DNA of 64,000 nucleotides from Aphanomyces cochlioides (Eukaryota > Oomycota > Saprolegniomycetes > Saprolegniales > Verrucalvaceae), in NCBI GenBank assembly GCA_019828595.1, contig JAHQRK010000004.1:2852001-2916000 (forward strand), read 5' to 3'. A program made the translations under genes and the position numbers. The notes beneath the pieces are model-generated. The model worked only from the letters and a program-made list of their open reading frames with translations. It did no database searches and had not been told where the DNA came from. Of this stretch, positions 14,201-24,836 are shown one piece after another. Positions within the stretch are counted from its first letter, which is position 1. Each line of letters starts with the position of its first letter.

Positions 14201-17083
14201 TCTTGAAAAGGATAAACAAAGTCTGCAGCAAGCATTCAACAAGTATAAAATCCAGCTATTGGAGCTCGAAAACCAACTTCTCGAACGTTTGGCCAATGCG
14301 CCAGACGACATTCTCTCCGATGTTCCCTTGATTGAGTCGTTAGAAGCTACGAAAGCAACTGCCAACGAAGTCAGCTCTGCCATACTTCGAGGTAAAGAAG
14401 CTGAACGTGTGATCAACGAAGCTCGTGAAGTTTATCGCCCCATTGCTGCTGAAGGGTCAATGATATTTTTCATCATGGTACTGCTGGCGAAAATCAACCA
14501 CATGTACCAGTATTCACTTGATGCGTTCTTGGTCTTCTTCTATAAGGCGATGGACAGTGTACCAAATAACTCCACGGATGCCCAAGAACGTGTCGCTCTA
14601 CTTCGTCGCAGCGTTTTGTTGACCCTTTTCACGATGGTTAGCCGCGGTCTCTTTGAAGAGCACAAGTTCCTGTTTCTCACACAACTTACTTTCAGTTTAC
14701 TCAAGCGAGGATCTATCGGTCAATTTAGCGGGTATAGCGAAGAATATCTGAAGTTCTTCCTTCGCGGGCCGAAAATCACAAGTGACGAGAATGTGATTTC
14801 ATGGCTGAGTGATTCCCAGGTATCAACTACTCGAGCGCTAATTTTTGAATGTTTTGTGTGTAGTGGCAAATGCTTCAAGCATTGATACAACTTGAGGGTT
14901 TTGAAAAGTTTTCGTCGGACTTGGTGGAAAGCGAAGCACGGTTCAAAGAATGGTACAACTCTCCAATGCCAGAAACTGAAAAATTGCCGCTCGACTGGCG
15001 TGAACTTGACAAGACACCCTTTTTGAAGCTCCTAGTCTTGCGCTGCTTGCGGCCTGATCGTTTGATTGTTGGAATGCGTGGGTTTATCGGCACAGTGCTC
15101 CCCTTTGGCTCTCAATACCTCAATTGCGATAGCCAATTCAATGCATTTCAAATCTTGGAAGATGCATTTAGTCAGTCGAGCCCCTCAACGCCACTTTATT
15201 TCATTTTGAGTCCTGGCACGGATGTTGTTGTGAACGTCGACAAATTAGCCCACGAGCATGGCAAGAGGAAGGGTATTGAGTATCACAACATTAGTTTGGG
15301 CCAAGGCCAAGAATCGATTGCGATGTCAGCTCTGCAGGAAGGCTCCAGCGATGGTCACTGGGTGTTACTCAACAATGTTCATTTGATGCCGAAATGGCTG
15401 CGTGAGCTCGACAAGTTTTTCAATGGCATGCAAGATGAGTCGAACAAGGTACCGCAACTCAATTCAACGCAAACTTAAGTTATTCTTTCGTAGGTCCATC
15501 CAGAATGCCGTGTATTCATCACAAGTGATCCATCACCTCTCATCCCCATCGGCATTCTCGACAAATCGATCAAGTTGACCAACGAGCCACCGACAGGACT
15601 TAAAGCAAATGTCAAGCGCGCACTCTCTTGCTTTCCAAAGACCTACGTGGATGAAATGGAGCCTCGTACACGGTGCATTTTATTCGGCATGTGCTATTTT
15701 CACGCGATAATGCTTGAGCGTAAGCGTTTTGGTGCTCAAGTATGCTGACTAAATGCTATTTGTGGCGCTGACTTGTCGATGTAGGGGTTCAATATGAACT
15801 ACCCGTTTTCTGCGGGCGATTTGACATCTAGCTCAACAGTGCTTGGGAATTACACGGAGAATGCACCCACACGGGTACCATGGCAAGACTTGCGCTACTT
15901 GTTTGGTGAGATTATGTACGGTGGACACATTGTAAATGACGTCGACCGGCTTGTGGTCAACACATACCTTCAGTATTTCTTGCGGGACGAGCTCCTCGAT
16001 GAACTCGTCATGTTTCCGTACGCGGATGAAGCAGATAGTGCTGATATCAAGCTGTTTACTGCTCCGAAGCTTAATTCCTCGTTTGATCGTATGATTGAAC
16101 ATGTCGAACTGAGTTTGATCAGTGATACGACGCTAGCTTTTGGCCTACACCCCAACTCGGAAATTCTCTTCAGCAATGAAATGGGGGAAACGCTTATCGA
16201 GGGAGCGATCACTCTAGGTGCCCTTCCTTCGTCAACTTCGGCATCAACAACTATTGAATCCAACGACAACATGCAGACAGTGGCTGAAGGAATTTTGCAA
16301 GATGTGCTAGAGAATTACCGTGAGCTGCGTCTTGACGTCGTGGATCTTGGTGACAGTGCGCATCCATTCCAAACAGTACTTGTCCAAGAAATGGAGCGCA
16401 TGAATACACTTTTGGATGTCATTACGAAATCTCTCATGGAACTTGACCTCGGTTTCCGCGGAGATCTTACGATAAGCGATGCCATGGAAAAGCTTCAAGA
16501 AAGTTTGTACCTCGATCGTGTCCCGAAGTCTTGGGAAGCCGTCGCCTACCCGAGTAATCGATCGCTTTCTCCTTGGCTAACCGATCTCGAGCGTCGAATC
16601 AGTCAACTGCAAGAGTGGAGTACCTCCGCAACTGACATGCCTCTCGTCGTGTGGATCAGCGGGCTCTTTAACCCTCAAGCTTTTCTCACTGCGATCGTAC
16701 AGTCCACGGCAAAGAAAAATTCAGTCGAGCTTGACAAACTTATGATCGTAACCGACATCACCAAGCGCACGCTCGACTCTCTCGATGCTCCAAGTCGTGA
16801 TGGCCAATTTATCTACGGCCTCAGCCTGGAGGGTGCTCGGTGGGATCTCTCCTCGGGCATTATTGACTCGAGCATGCCAAAAGAAATGAGCTGTCCCATG
16901 CCAATTATCAATTGTCGAGCTGTGCTTGCAACGCAATCTATCGGCTCCAACATCTTTGAATGTCCAGTCTATCGCACGCAGCAGCGTGGCCCGACGTACA
17001 TTTTCACGGCCCAGCTGCGTTCAAAAGCCCCTCCAGCCAAATGGGTTCTCGGCGGCGCTTGTTTGGTCATGGAAGTGGTTTAG
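2264..17083 (+). CDS. axonemal outer-arm dynein heavy chain, beta type (DNAH9/11/17-like), 21 exons, 4,654 aa
   Basis: Motor subunit of ciliary/flagellar outer dynein arms. Order: N-terminal tail (residues 1 to ~1500), linker, then six AAA modules. AAA1 Walker [14 protein letters not shown] is near residue 1900, with CFDEFN near 1950. AAA2 is GPAGCGKTT (~2203), AAA3 GGAGAGKTT (~2542) and AAA4 GVGGSGKQS (~2888). The antiparallel stalk (~3105-3425) flanks the microtubule-binding tip around DKEHIP (~3290). AAA5 contains [10 protein letters not shown], followed by AAA6 and the C-terminal domain ([18 protein letters not shown]). The C-terminus and AAA4-AAA6 resemble the beta class more than gamma or inner-arm chains. 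Twenty introns: 3199-3240, 3404-3446 (GC-AG), 3729-3772, 4042-4083, 4467-4510, 4910-4947, 6309-6350, 7936-7975, 8309-8347, 8618-8660, 11291-11331, 11725-11768, 12329-12371, 12991-13037, 13251-13297, 13425-13463, 13902-13944, 14820-14863, 15449-15493, 15740-15784. The exons sum to 13,965 nt, an exact multiple of 3. An insertion rich in Lys lies in AAA5 (~3549-3620). Confidence 0.93.
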
Positions 17084-17349
17084 TATGTGTAATACTAATA
17101 ATAACGTCTACTCGCTAGTGGATTTCCTGCTGATGTGTTGTTGCTTAGGCCGATACCGCCAGCGCCGTAGCCCACTCGATTGCTTGAATCGCGCAAGACC
17201 ACGTCGTAAGGCGCAGCTTGTCGTTTTTGTGGCTGGCCATTTCCAAGTGCTACTGGCATGGTCACTTGCCGCGGCGGTGCAAAGTCGCTCGACTTGGCTT
17301 TTGGCCTTGAAAACTACCGTCTTCCTTCAGCTCCTTTTTATCTAGATAA

Positions 17350-17951
17350 TCACTGATCGTACCTTGATCTATCGTCATAAGTTAGACAGCCAGAAGTGGT
17401 GATGGCGATTACCTTTTCACGCGATGGCGGCTTCCGAGTTACGACTTGATGGTGCTGGCTGGATTGATTTTGCATTTTCTCCACGCGTTCATGCGCTTGA
17501 CATACCGATTGATGCTTCTCCACGCGATCCTAAATGTCGCCATAGCGTGGTTGAGCGACGACGAAGACTATTCCATGACATACTGGGGCGAAACTTCGCT
17601 TGCATTTTTGACATTTGATGCGGCCGTCTGGCTCAGGCGAGCCGATTGGCCCGGGTTCCCTTGGTGGCTGCTGCTCTCGAGGCTTAGACGGAGGAGCAGC
17701 AACGGGACCTTGACAAGATGCTACGTGGTTGTGATACACGCCAGATCTAATGGTTGAATTGGTATGGATTGAAATGGAGGAGGAGGTTGGTACCGCACGA
17801 GACTTTTGCAAGACGGGCAAGCGATATCGACGAATGCATACTTTCGAAAACAGGTCTTTTGATGAATTGCAAGCGACGCCGGGAAGAAGAGGCCATGACA
17901 TGCTGTACACGGCACGCTTGTCTGCGCGGCACCAGACATAATCTGCACCAT
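17350..17951 (-). CDS. small protein with three C2HC zinc fingers (ZC2HC1-like), 3 exons, 166 aa
   Basis: Three fingers share one spacing, C-x2-C-x11-H-x3-C: CTACHGLFFPASLAIHQKTC, then a second beginning CPSCKSLV and a third beginning CQKCKRSF. A Pro-rich linker separates fingers 2 and 3. The second and third fingers appear only after removing introns 17747-17793 (47 nt) and 17530-17583 (54 nt). This restores the zinc ligands and gives 167 codons including the stop. The spacing matches the zf-C2HC_2 (ZC2HC1/FAM164) type, whose function is mostly unknown. The ATG at 17951 was chosen because it is the first Met before finger 1; the frame stays open upstream to 18074. It is convergent with the dynein gene, with 266 bp between the stops. 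Confidence 0.72.
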
Positions 17952-18563
17952 GGTACTTGTGACTATATATAGTTTTTGACTGACTCTGTTAGCAAAGCCC
18001 ACCATACGAACAATTGAGAGCAACAAGCAATTCATTTCCGCGACACAGTGCTTAGTTTGTCGACGACGCTGCATGACGTGGCGCCCGTGGGTGGTCTAGC
18101 ATGGAACTCGCATGTGAAGAATGACGTCGTCGTCGCAATCAATGGATCCAATGCTCACTCGCTGATGTGGACTCCACGGAGAAGGAGCGAATTGGTCAAC
18201 TCCAAGACCACGAAGGGAGAAAAGGCCATTGGGAAGCACGGCTTGCTCGACCTTTCACTCCCTTCCCACTGTTTACTGTGGACAACTCGAAAATGATCCC
18301 GTCAGCTGTTGGAACAAAGCCGACGGAGGACACGCCCAAGAGTCCACGACGATGTTCTCTACGGGGCAAGACGCTCCAGCCAAGGCGAAAACCTCTTGGG
18401 CATGATGCAAACTACCAAGAGTTTACCCCCTCCACCTTACAATGACGGGAATTCATGCTTGCGTGGAGTGTGATCTCATCGGATGGAAGTGCCTCGTGGA
18501 CATGGACAATCATTCCAGCACCGAGGAAACATTTCTGCAAATGTTGCAATTCAGCAATTTTCC
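17952..18563. other. intergenic, no gene recognised
   Basis: The region holds only short overlapping open frames on both strands, without recognisable domains. A TATATAT tract at about 17964-17971 lies just upstream of the C2HC gene start. Part of this stretch must hold the promoters of the C2HC gene (minus) and the first two-TM gene (plus). Confidence 0.4.
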
Positions 18564-18983
18564 ATGACCAAGAACCACGACAGCCAAGACGTCGGGATTC
18601 CAGTAGCAGTGGTGGTTGCAAACGACGATGGCCACTACACGTCTGCTCCATTGGCAGCTCCAGCTCCACAAGTTTACTTCCACGAACGACACACACACCA
18701 TGCCGAAGAGTCCACCAAACGACGAGGCTTGTTTGCCACCGCGATGTCAACCGCTGGTGTCTCGTTTGCGCTCATCCTGGCACATGGTTACGGCATGATG
18801 TTCAACATCTTTGCATTTTGCTTCTTGATCTGCCTCACCAGCGTTGGGCTTGGCATGCTACCAGCAGCGTGCGTCGGGGTGGTCATCTTGCTCGCACTCA
18901 AAGGCCTTCTTCGTCCCATCGCAAAAATGGACGAGGTGCTCTATGCCCAGCGCAAAGCAATCTACAGCACTCTACTTGACTAG
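18564..18983 (+). CDS. two-TM small membrane protein, copy A (139 aa), unknown function
   Basis: Polar N-terminus with a DVGIPVAVVVA segment, then a basic stretch (STKRRGL) leading into two hydrophobic segments (about residues 60-83 and 87-112). A conserved cytosolic-looking tail follows, GLLRPIAKMDEVLYAQRKA. The start at 18564 (MTKNHDSQ) aligns with the start of the neighbouring paralogue at 20039; an in-frame ATG at 18483 would add 27 residues of no evident character. Copy B, 1.1 kb downstream, shares the whole architecture, so this is a tandem duplication. I do not recognise the family. Confidence 0.7.
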   Translation: MTKNHDSQDVGIPVAVVVANDDGHYTSAPLAAPAPQVYFHERHTHHAEESTKRRGLFATAMSTAGVSFALILAHGYGMMFNIFAFCFLICLTSVGLGMLPAACVGVVILLALKGLLRPIAKMDEVLYAQRKAIYSTLLD

Positions 18984-20038
18984 AAAGCAACTTTAACTTT
19001 AATCCCTACCATATTTCGACTCTCTCACACAAGCAGTCACATTGAACTGAGCGTACAACGACACAGCGCCGTCGAAATGGGAAAATTCAACGACAAGCAC
19101 GTCTTTGTTGTGTTCGCGCCGAGGAAACGCCCTCCAGGGACTCGATTCAAGATGAAAAACAAGGAAAGCGATACTTCTTCCTTGTGGGTCAGCATACCAG
19201 ATTCCATTCTAGGTCATCACATTCAAGGACAAAAAGCGCCGCCAGAGGAGCTCTCGTCGTTGCTTGACACTCTCAATTACGACAGAATCTGTGCTCCTTG
19301 CAGCGCTACTTGAACTACCTGCGTCCGACTTTGCAATGCGTCAACAAACTTCACACTTTCAAAATGTCCATCTGACAAATCCCCTATATAAAATTATTAT
19401 ATCATATTATAAAGGATGTTTAATACAATGTACATTTTTATGTATAATTCACTGTATTAAACCAATGAGGGCGTATGGAGGTGGAGCATTGTGAAATGAC
19501 GACGGGAATGGCGTCTTGCTGGGTCCAGACTCTCCATATGTGCTGTCACCTCGTAGGACTCGACCACGGAGCTTGTGACCTTAACGCTCACTTTGTATTG
19601 CACGTCATGAAATGTACCTTGATCATCGAGCAAGGCGGCAGGGCTGGAGCCATGGCAAGACATTCTATCATGGCTCTTGCGTAATTTACACGCACAAGAA
19701 TGGGTTAATAACTCGAGGAATGAGCTATTCGATGCTACGCCAGGGGCAAAGAAGGGGACGAAAATGAGGGATCAAAGTCGGGCATTTTCGACATGCCTAA
19801 CAGCATGTTGTGCTTGGCAATTTTCGAGGAGACATTTGACGTGGTTGGAGCAATCGGCAACATTCGCCTTGAGCTGCTTGACCAAAGGAATTCTGTTGTA
19901 GCGACCGCATCTTGCCACGGTCAAAGCCACGTTCAAGATGGGCATCGAGGGCTCGTTCTTGAGTTCCTATGTCGTGGGTGGGACGGACAGACATTCATTC
20001 GCGGCATTTCACACGATTTCCCTTTCTTCGACTTTCTC
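18984..20038. other. intergenic between the two tandem two-TM genes
   Basis: It contains one weak open frame (19077-19313, listed separately) and an AT-rich stretch near 19380-19460. Frames at 19457-19663 (minus) and 19793-20038 (plus, in frame with copy B) have some protein-like composition but no recognisable domain. It may hold the remains of an older gene. Confidence 0.35.
19077..19313 (+). CDS. hypothetical 78-aa open frame, weak
   Basis: The ATG has a favourable purine context (GAAATGG). The encoded peptide is basic and soluble, with no domain, signal or repeat that I recognise. It lies between the two two-TM paralogues. Open length alone is weak support in this composition, so it may be chance or part of an untranslated leader. 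Confidence 0.2.
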   Translation: MGKFNDKHVFVVFAPRKRPPGTRFKMKNKESDTSSLWVSIPDSILGHHIQGQKAPPEELSSLLDTLNYDRICAPCSAT

Positions 20039-20449
20039 ATGACCACGAACACAGACGACAGCGATAGTGTTGGGATTCCAGTAGCTGTGACTGTAGCACA
20101 AGAAGGCCACTACGTTGCTCCTCCATCGACAACACCACAGATTGACCATCTAGAAGATGCAGAGGAGCCCAAGAAGAAACGAGGCCTGATTGCGTCGGCC
20201 ATGACGACTGCTGGCGTGTCGTTCGCACTAATCATTGCGTACTTCACAGCCATGATGTTTGACATCTTTGCTTTTACCTTCGTTCTGTCTTTTGTCGTCA
20301 CTGGGGTTAGCATGATTCCAGCTGCCTGTGGCTTGCTCGTCTTGGTTGTACTCAAAGGTCTCCTCCGTCCCATCGCCAAGATGGACGAAGTGCTCTACGC
20401 TCGGCGGAAAGCGCTCTACGACGTTTTGCTGGACAAGAAAGAAGCATAG
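20039..20449 (+). CDS. two-TM small membrane protein, copy B (136 aa), unknown function
   Basis: Paralogue of the protein at 18564-18983. It has the same N-terminal pattern (SVGIPVAVTVA), a basic patch (PKKKRGL), two hydrophobic segments and the near-identical tail GLLRPIAKMDEVLYARRKA. The conserved tail after the second membrane segment is the strongest shared feature and is probably where function lies. The chosen start MTTNTDDS aligns with copy A; the frame is open further upstream to 19793. Its stop faces the minus-strand SLC35F gene 91 bp away. Family not recognised. Confidence 0.72.
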   Translation: MTTNTDDSDSVGIPVAVTVAQEGHYVAPPSTTPQIDHLEDAEEPKKKRGLIASAMTTAGVSFALIIAYFTAMMFDIFAFTFVLSFVVTGVSMIPAACGLLVLVVLKGLLRPIAKMDEVLYARRKALYDVLLDKKEA

Positions 20450-20540
20450 CACTTTGCAATTAATGCATGCCATCTCCTCTTCTCTCAGCTCTCTAGCCAT
20501 ACATGGCTGTCTGTCGTCTTAAATAAGCGCGGCGGGCGGT

Positions 20541-21725
20541 TTATTGGACATTGTTCCCTCGTTCCGCAGAGAGAGCGTCGGCATCTTCCATTGCGTATAG
20601 GTAGTCCATCGTATCCAGGACGTAGTTGCTTTCGAGAACTTCCATCATACAGCCATCGTCTGAAATGTTGGACAGCTCTGGTGCATCGTAAGGATATCTA
20701 CGGTCGAGCATATGACGTGGCAGACTGAGCGTGACAACTGGTGTCGACGGATGATGGATGCTAATTTCGCTGTCGTTTCTCCAGCCTGGTTTACGTCGCA
20801 TTGGGAGTTGAATGGGCTCGTGGGATGAAAATATGCCGATGCCAACGAGCTGGATGGCCCAAATGATCCAATACACCGAAGGAAGCGCATCTCCAAAAAG
20901 CCATGTGACTGTCATTGCGCTGTAAACGTCAGACATGAGCAAACTCAAGTTGAAAGCCATCGACTGCGTCACCCTCAGGACGACGGATGCAACGACATAG
21001 AAGAGAACGACAGCTGCAATGTAGCCTGCGAGATAGCCGCAAGTCGATTTTGTCCACACAACTTGGTTGAGCTGGTGAAAATCGCCAAGAAAGGTCATTT
21101 GGACGAGGGCAACAACAGAGCCGACGATTCCCATGTTGCCGAGGCATTCCATAGCTGCGTCTTTAGTTTGGTCTGTCATTTTGACAGCATATTCTTGCAT
21201 CACGTTCGAGATAGAGAACAACAAAGCTGCCGCCAGTGCCCACAGGTTGCCATCCGTTTGACCTGGAGGAAACACTTCACTCGACGAAATGATGAACACC
21301 AAAATTGTGCCGCAGATAGCTAACGTGCAGCCCCCAAATTGCGCAAGAGAATAGCGCTTCCGCAGGAATAAATAGCTCAAGATGGACACGAACGGCACTG
21401 TCATGTGGAGAACGAGCCCAAGCATGGCATAATTCGTGTCGTGGGCGACAGCCTTGATCGTACAATAGTTCCCTTCAACGTCAACAATGCCAAGTACGAG
21501 CCAAAACCAAAAGGGGCGATCCGAGCGAGCCTTCTTCGTCACGCAGAGGTACAACACACAGACAAACGAGAGAAAAACATAGAAAAGCGTGGTTTGAAAG
21601 GCCGCGAGAGGAACAAAGTGCCTGGTAGAGAGGTATTTCGTGCACACGAACTGAGCGACAAGCAGGATTGCGATCACTTGGCCATAGATAACATTCGGCA
21701 GCAGCGTCAAGACATGAGCAGCCAT
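20541..21725 (-). CDS. SLC35F1/F2-type transporter (drug/metabolite transporter superfamily), 394 aa
   Basis: About ten hydrophobic helices in the drug/metabolite transporter pattern. Family motifs: FWFWLVLGIVDVEGNYCTIK, LLFSISNVMQEYAVK and the late NLSLLMSDVYSAM, all matching SLC35F1/F2 (compare the human LGLIDVEANY and NLSLLTADLYS segments). A hydrophilic tail of about 85 residues is probably cytosolic. The start at 21725 (MAAHVLTLL) immediately precedes the first helix; an upstream in-frame ATG at 21839 would add 38 residues. No introns. The substrate is unknown; SLC35F members are not reliably nucleotide-sugar carriers. A second family member lies at 26803. Confidence 0.85.
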   Translation of the reverse strand: MAAHVLTLLPNVIYGQVIAILLVAQFVCTKYLSTRHFVPLAAFQTTLFYVFLSFVCVLYLCVTKKARSDRPFWFWLVLGIVDVEGNYCTIKAVAHDTNYAMLGLVLHMTVPFVSILSYLFLRKRYSLAQFGGCTLAICGTILVFIISSSEVFPPGQTDGNLWALAAALLFSISNVMQEYAVKMTDQTKDAAMECLGNMGIVGSVVALVQMTFLGDFHQLNQVVWTKSTCGYLAGYIAAVVLFYVVASVVLRVTQSMAFNLSLLMSDVYSAMTVTWLFGDALPSVYWIIWAIQLVGIGIFSSHEPIQLPMRRKPGWRNDSEISIHHPSTPVVTLSLPRHMLDRRYPYDAPELSNISDDGCMMEVLESNYVLDTMDYLYAMEDADALSAERGNNVQ

Positions 21726-22852
21726 CGAAGCAATGAGATGTGTGCGCTTGGCGAAGCCGGAGACAATCTGGATCGCATTCTGCTTGAAGAATTGCACTTC
21801 CAAATCAAACAATTCTATAAAAATGAATAATGAAACCAAGTGAAAATCTAGATATGGTCATTGTCGCGAGTATTGAAATAGGTGGTCGTGCGCTCATTTC
21901 AAAAAAGAATATACTGGTTGTATTCATAGAAAATCTAATATTAAAATCAACACAACCATTAAATTCGTTTGAATGATATGCTGTAATCTTTCGTCGTATC
22001 AGTTCGAAAGGTTGCAGTGCAGAATGCACGTGACGAGAATTGAATTGAACTTGCTTCTTTGAGAGAATCTGGGACTTTCTGTGCTTGGAATATACACGGC
22101 AAGCGAGAGGTCGTAGAGGACTCGCTGGGCATCTTGATTCGTGCTGTTTGTTGTTCACATCGTCGTGCTCTCTTTTGACATGATGGTGGAAAAATAACTT
22201 TGAAATATAATACTTGAATGTGAAACCTGTATAAAATTATATTTGTGAAAGATCTCAATTTGAAATTTGCGCGCGACGACACAAGACGTCGGGAGGGTGA
22301 GGCGTTGAAAGCGGCAAGTCTGTCGCTTCTATGTGGACTTACAGCTTCAATTGCTTTGGATTGATGTCGAGCTTTCTTTTTTTGACAAGCAGAGCCTGTG
22401 TGTGGAGCGTTTCTATCGGATAAAAAGGTGATAGATGCTGCTGGGATCTCCAAACGAATTTGTTGCGGGACTATCGTCAGGTGATATCTCTTGAGTGCGA
22501 ATGCTCGCCAAAGGTGGTCGTGCTCTTCACCCATCTCGTGTCAATTGGAGAGGCCGCGGCTGAATAAATACTGTGCGAAGACTGGAGCAGCATTTCAGCT
22601 GGACACCACGCGATTTCAAAAGAAAAGAGTGGACTTACGTGGATGGTGAACTCTGAAGTTCAGAGCTCACCAGAGTTTGAACTCCTTATCAACTCGACAA
22701 ATCAAATAGCGATTCAAGCAACAACACCCTTTTGATCGCTTAACAAGTCCACGAAGTCCATTTGTGCTCCATTCAATCAAGATAGCCATGAAACTCTGAC
22801 TGAATTGTAGTGTTATGAACAAGGCAGCAACCCCAGTTACGTTATCTGCCCT
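21726..22852. other. intergenic, unresolved
   Basis: AT-rich near 21800-22260. The longest open frame (21959-22534, minus, 191 aa) contains no domain I recognise and has low-complexity basic composition, so I do not call it a gene. A short near-perfect palindrome (CTCTGAAGTTCAGAG) lies near 22650. Confidence 0.35.
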
Positions 22853-23490
22853 TTAAATCCATTTCTGCTTCACAGTTGCTCGTAGTCCAAAGATCACACC
22901 GACGATAATCGACACTGGCACAGACCATGGTGAAAGATCACCGAGGCCGGTAACCTGAGGCATGAATCGCATCCACGCTGGAATGAGACAGCCAAAGAAG
23001 AACTTTGAGGTCATCGCTGCTTTGTGTCTTGAAATATTGCGCTTTTTGCGAATCTGGTCCAATCCATAAAGCTGAGCTCATACTTGAAACGCCCCGCCAG
23101 ATGTGATGCCGATGGCGAAGCCGAGGAGACCTGTGTACCGCTCCCACCACGCTGTAACAGCGCCACAAATAAATGAGATCAAGCCGGACATCATATCAGT
23201 TCGGCCGAGGAAGATGTGAACTTTGCAATATGTGGTCCCATGCGACGGTGTGTGGAGAATGTTGAAAACACAAATCGCCAAGAAGAGAGCCGCGGTGACG
23301 AGATGGATGGCGAAGAACGGACCCATATTCAATGCTGTTGGAGCTGGAAGAAGTCCAACGAGGATACTACCGTAAAGCCCTTGTACAGCGTAAGCCAAAG
23401 GCTCAAGCCGCGACGAAGCAGCTACCACAAAGAGAAATTGCCATCGTCGGGGTTTGTTTTGAACAATGACAGCAGTCACTCGTGGCGTGG
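22853..23490 (-). pseudogene. second, decayed unit of the multi-TM family
   Basis: Compared with the intact paralogue at 24837-25514, three kinds of damage are visible. The first membrane segment (DGNFS...LYKGF) is preserved only in a shifted frame, with TAG in place of a conserved Trp. A TGA replaces Cys near 23075. The downstream part (22853-23062, MTSKFFFGCLIPAWMRF to the terminal KWI) is still in frame and well conserved, but lies behind the stop. The preserved tail suggests fairly recent inactivation. Confidence 0.65.
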
Positions 23491-24025
23491 TCGCCATGTA
23501 GTCGATGGCGCGGCGGATCTGGTACCATCCATAGAGCTGGGTACAGACTTGAATGATTCCACCAATTGTGATTCCAATGGCAAAGCCGTTATGACCATTA
23601 TAGCGCTCCCAAAATGCCGTCACAGCGCCACAGCCAAACGAGATCAAACCGGCAATCATTGCCATACGACCCAGGACGATGTGCACAGCTCGGTACGATC
23701 CGCCGTGCGACGGAGTGTGGAAAACGTTGTACACACAGATACCCAGAAAGAGAGCGGCGGTCACGAGATGGATTGCAAAGAATGGTCCCATCTTCCTTCC
23801 CGTTGCTGAGGGGAGAAGACTAAAGAGAATGCCAAGGCCCTTGTAGAGAGTAAACCACAATCCCAAGACTGCACCAAGGAGCCACCAGAAGGAGAAGTTG
23901 CCGTCGTACCATGCGCGTGGTTTCACCTCTGCAACGTATCTGGTCTCGCGTGGGGTGGATGCTTCGATGTCGGGTGGAGTTGTCAAATTTTGAAAAGTAA
24001 TTTGTGCCTTGGACTGAGGGCACAT
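23078..24025 (-). CDS. fused multi-TM protein: truncated first unit joined to a decayed second unit (315 aa)
   Basis: Residues 1 to ~178 are a recognisable copy of the 24837-25514 protein (FSFWWLLG, GPFFAIHLVTAALFL, HTPSHGGSYRAVHIVLGRMAMI, GCGAVTAFWERY). It breaks off at WYQIRRAIDYM, before the family's last two membrane segments. The frame then runs into a second copy of the same family. The first part of that copy is read out of frame relative to the family; the middle part (GPFFAIHLVTAALFLAICV...FAIGIT) is in frame. It ends at a TGA exactly where the paralogue has Cys in FQVCAQLYG. Whether this product is made is unknown. A tandem duplication followed by a fusing deletion explains the structure. 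Confidence 0.6.
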   Translation of the reverse strand: MCPQSKAQITFQNLTTPPDIEASTPRETRYVAEVKPRAWYDGNFSFWWLLGAVLGLWFTLYKGLGILFSLLPSATGRKMGPFFAIHLVTAALFLGICVYNVFHTPSHGGSYRAVHIVLGRMAMIAGLISFGCGAVTAFWERYNGHNGFAIGITIGGIIQVCTQLYGWYQIRRAIDYMATTPRVTAVIVQNKPRRWQFLFVVAASSRLEPLAYAVQGLYGSILVGLLPAPTALNMGPFFAIHLVTAALFLAICVFNILHTPSHGTTYCKVHIFLGRTDMMSGLISFICGAVTAWWERYTGLLGFAIGITSGGAFQV

Positions 24026-24836
24026 GTTGGTTCAGTGAAGACTGCCCCGGTTTCTTAAGTCCTCCCGTGAAGACCAATGAAGACTTGACCAATTTCAGTT
24101 GTCGTGTGGAGTTTATTTACTGTGCACTTGGTCCCAGTGGTACATTTTTCACTGATGACGTCAGAGGAATGAAACAAGTAAACCAGGGACTTGATAGAGG
24201 TGCACAGAAGAGTCAGCGATGAACTCGTAAGAAGACTCTCAAAGGAGGTCTACTCGTGGAAGGCACCAACACGACACGAGAATGTAAGGCGAAGGAAGTG
24301 GGATAATGCAAGTTTTGTCCCCTGCGTAAGTCACGTCCTATCGTTCTGCATAACACATCGGTTCCTCCTCCGTGTGGTGGCATTGTCCATGGCATTACAA
24401 TTGTAGCTCATCCTTCTCAAATCACAATCCATAAGTCGTCTCCTGTGGCCGGTGTACAAGTAAACCTTGCAAACCCTTCCAAGCACTCAAAGCCACCATG
24501 GCAATGTCACGAGGATTTCTCCGTCGAGGGTGTGTGAAATAGCCCCACTGGGCAGCCATGAGGAACCATGATCATATGGGATAGCTGGAGATACATCACC
24601 ATGCCACCGGCGACTTTGATTGCAGTGTCAACTGCAATCCAGTCTACGAATCAACCATGCCACGATAGAATACCTCTCAGGGCGCCCCTGCCAAGTTGCC
24701 ATCAAGTTTGTTGGAACCACACAATTGGAAAAAAGAGAACAACAAACATGTCAAACATTGGGCTTAGACATATTTGATCGTCTACCAACTGGAAAATCTT
24801 GTCGTCGTGGATGTTGACAACATCTGGAGGCGAAGG
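24026..24836. other. intergenic, no gene recognised
   Basis: Only short unsupported frames on both strands. Presumably it includes the promoter of the minus-strand gene that starts at 24025. I see no repeat or RNA gene. Confidence 0.35.

Noticed and set aside
21959..22534. 191-aa open frame on the minus strand
   Set aside because: No domain, basic low-complexity composition, and no paralogue in the window; open length alone is not enough.
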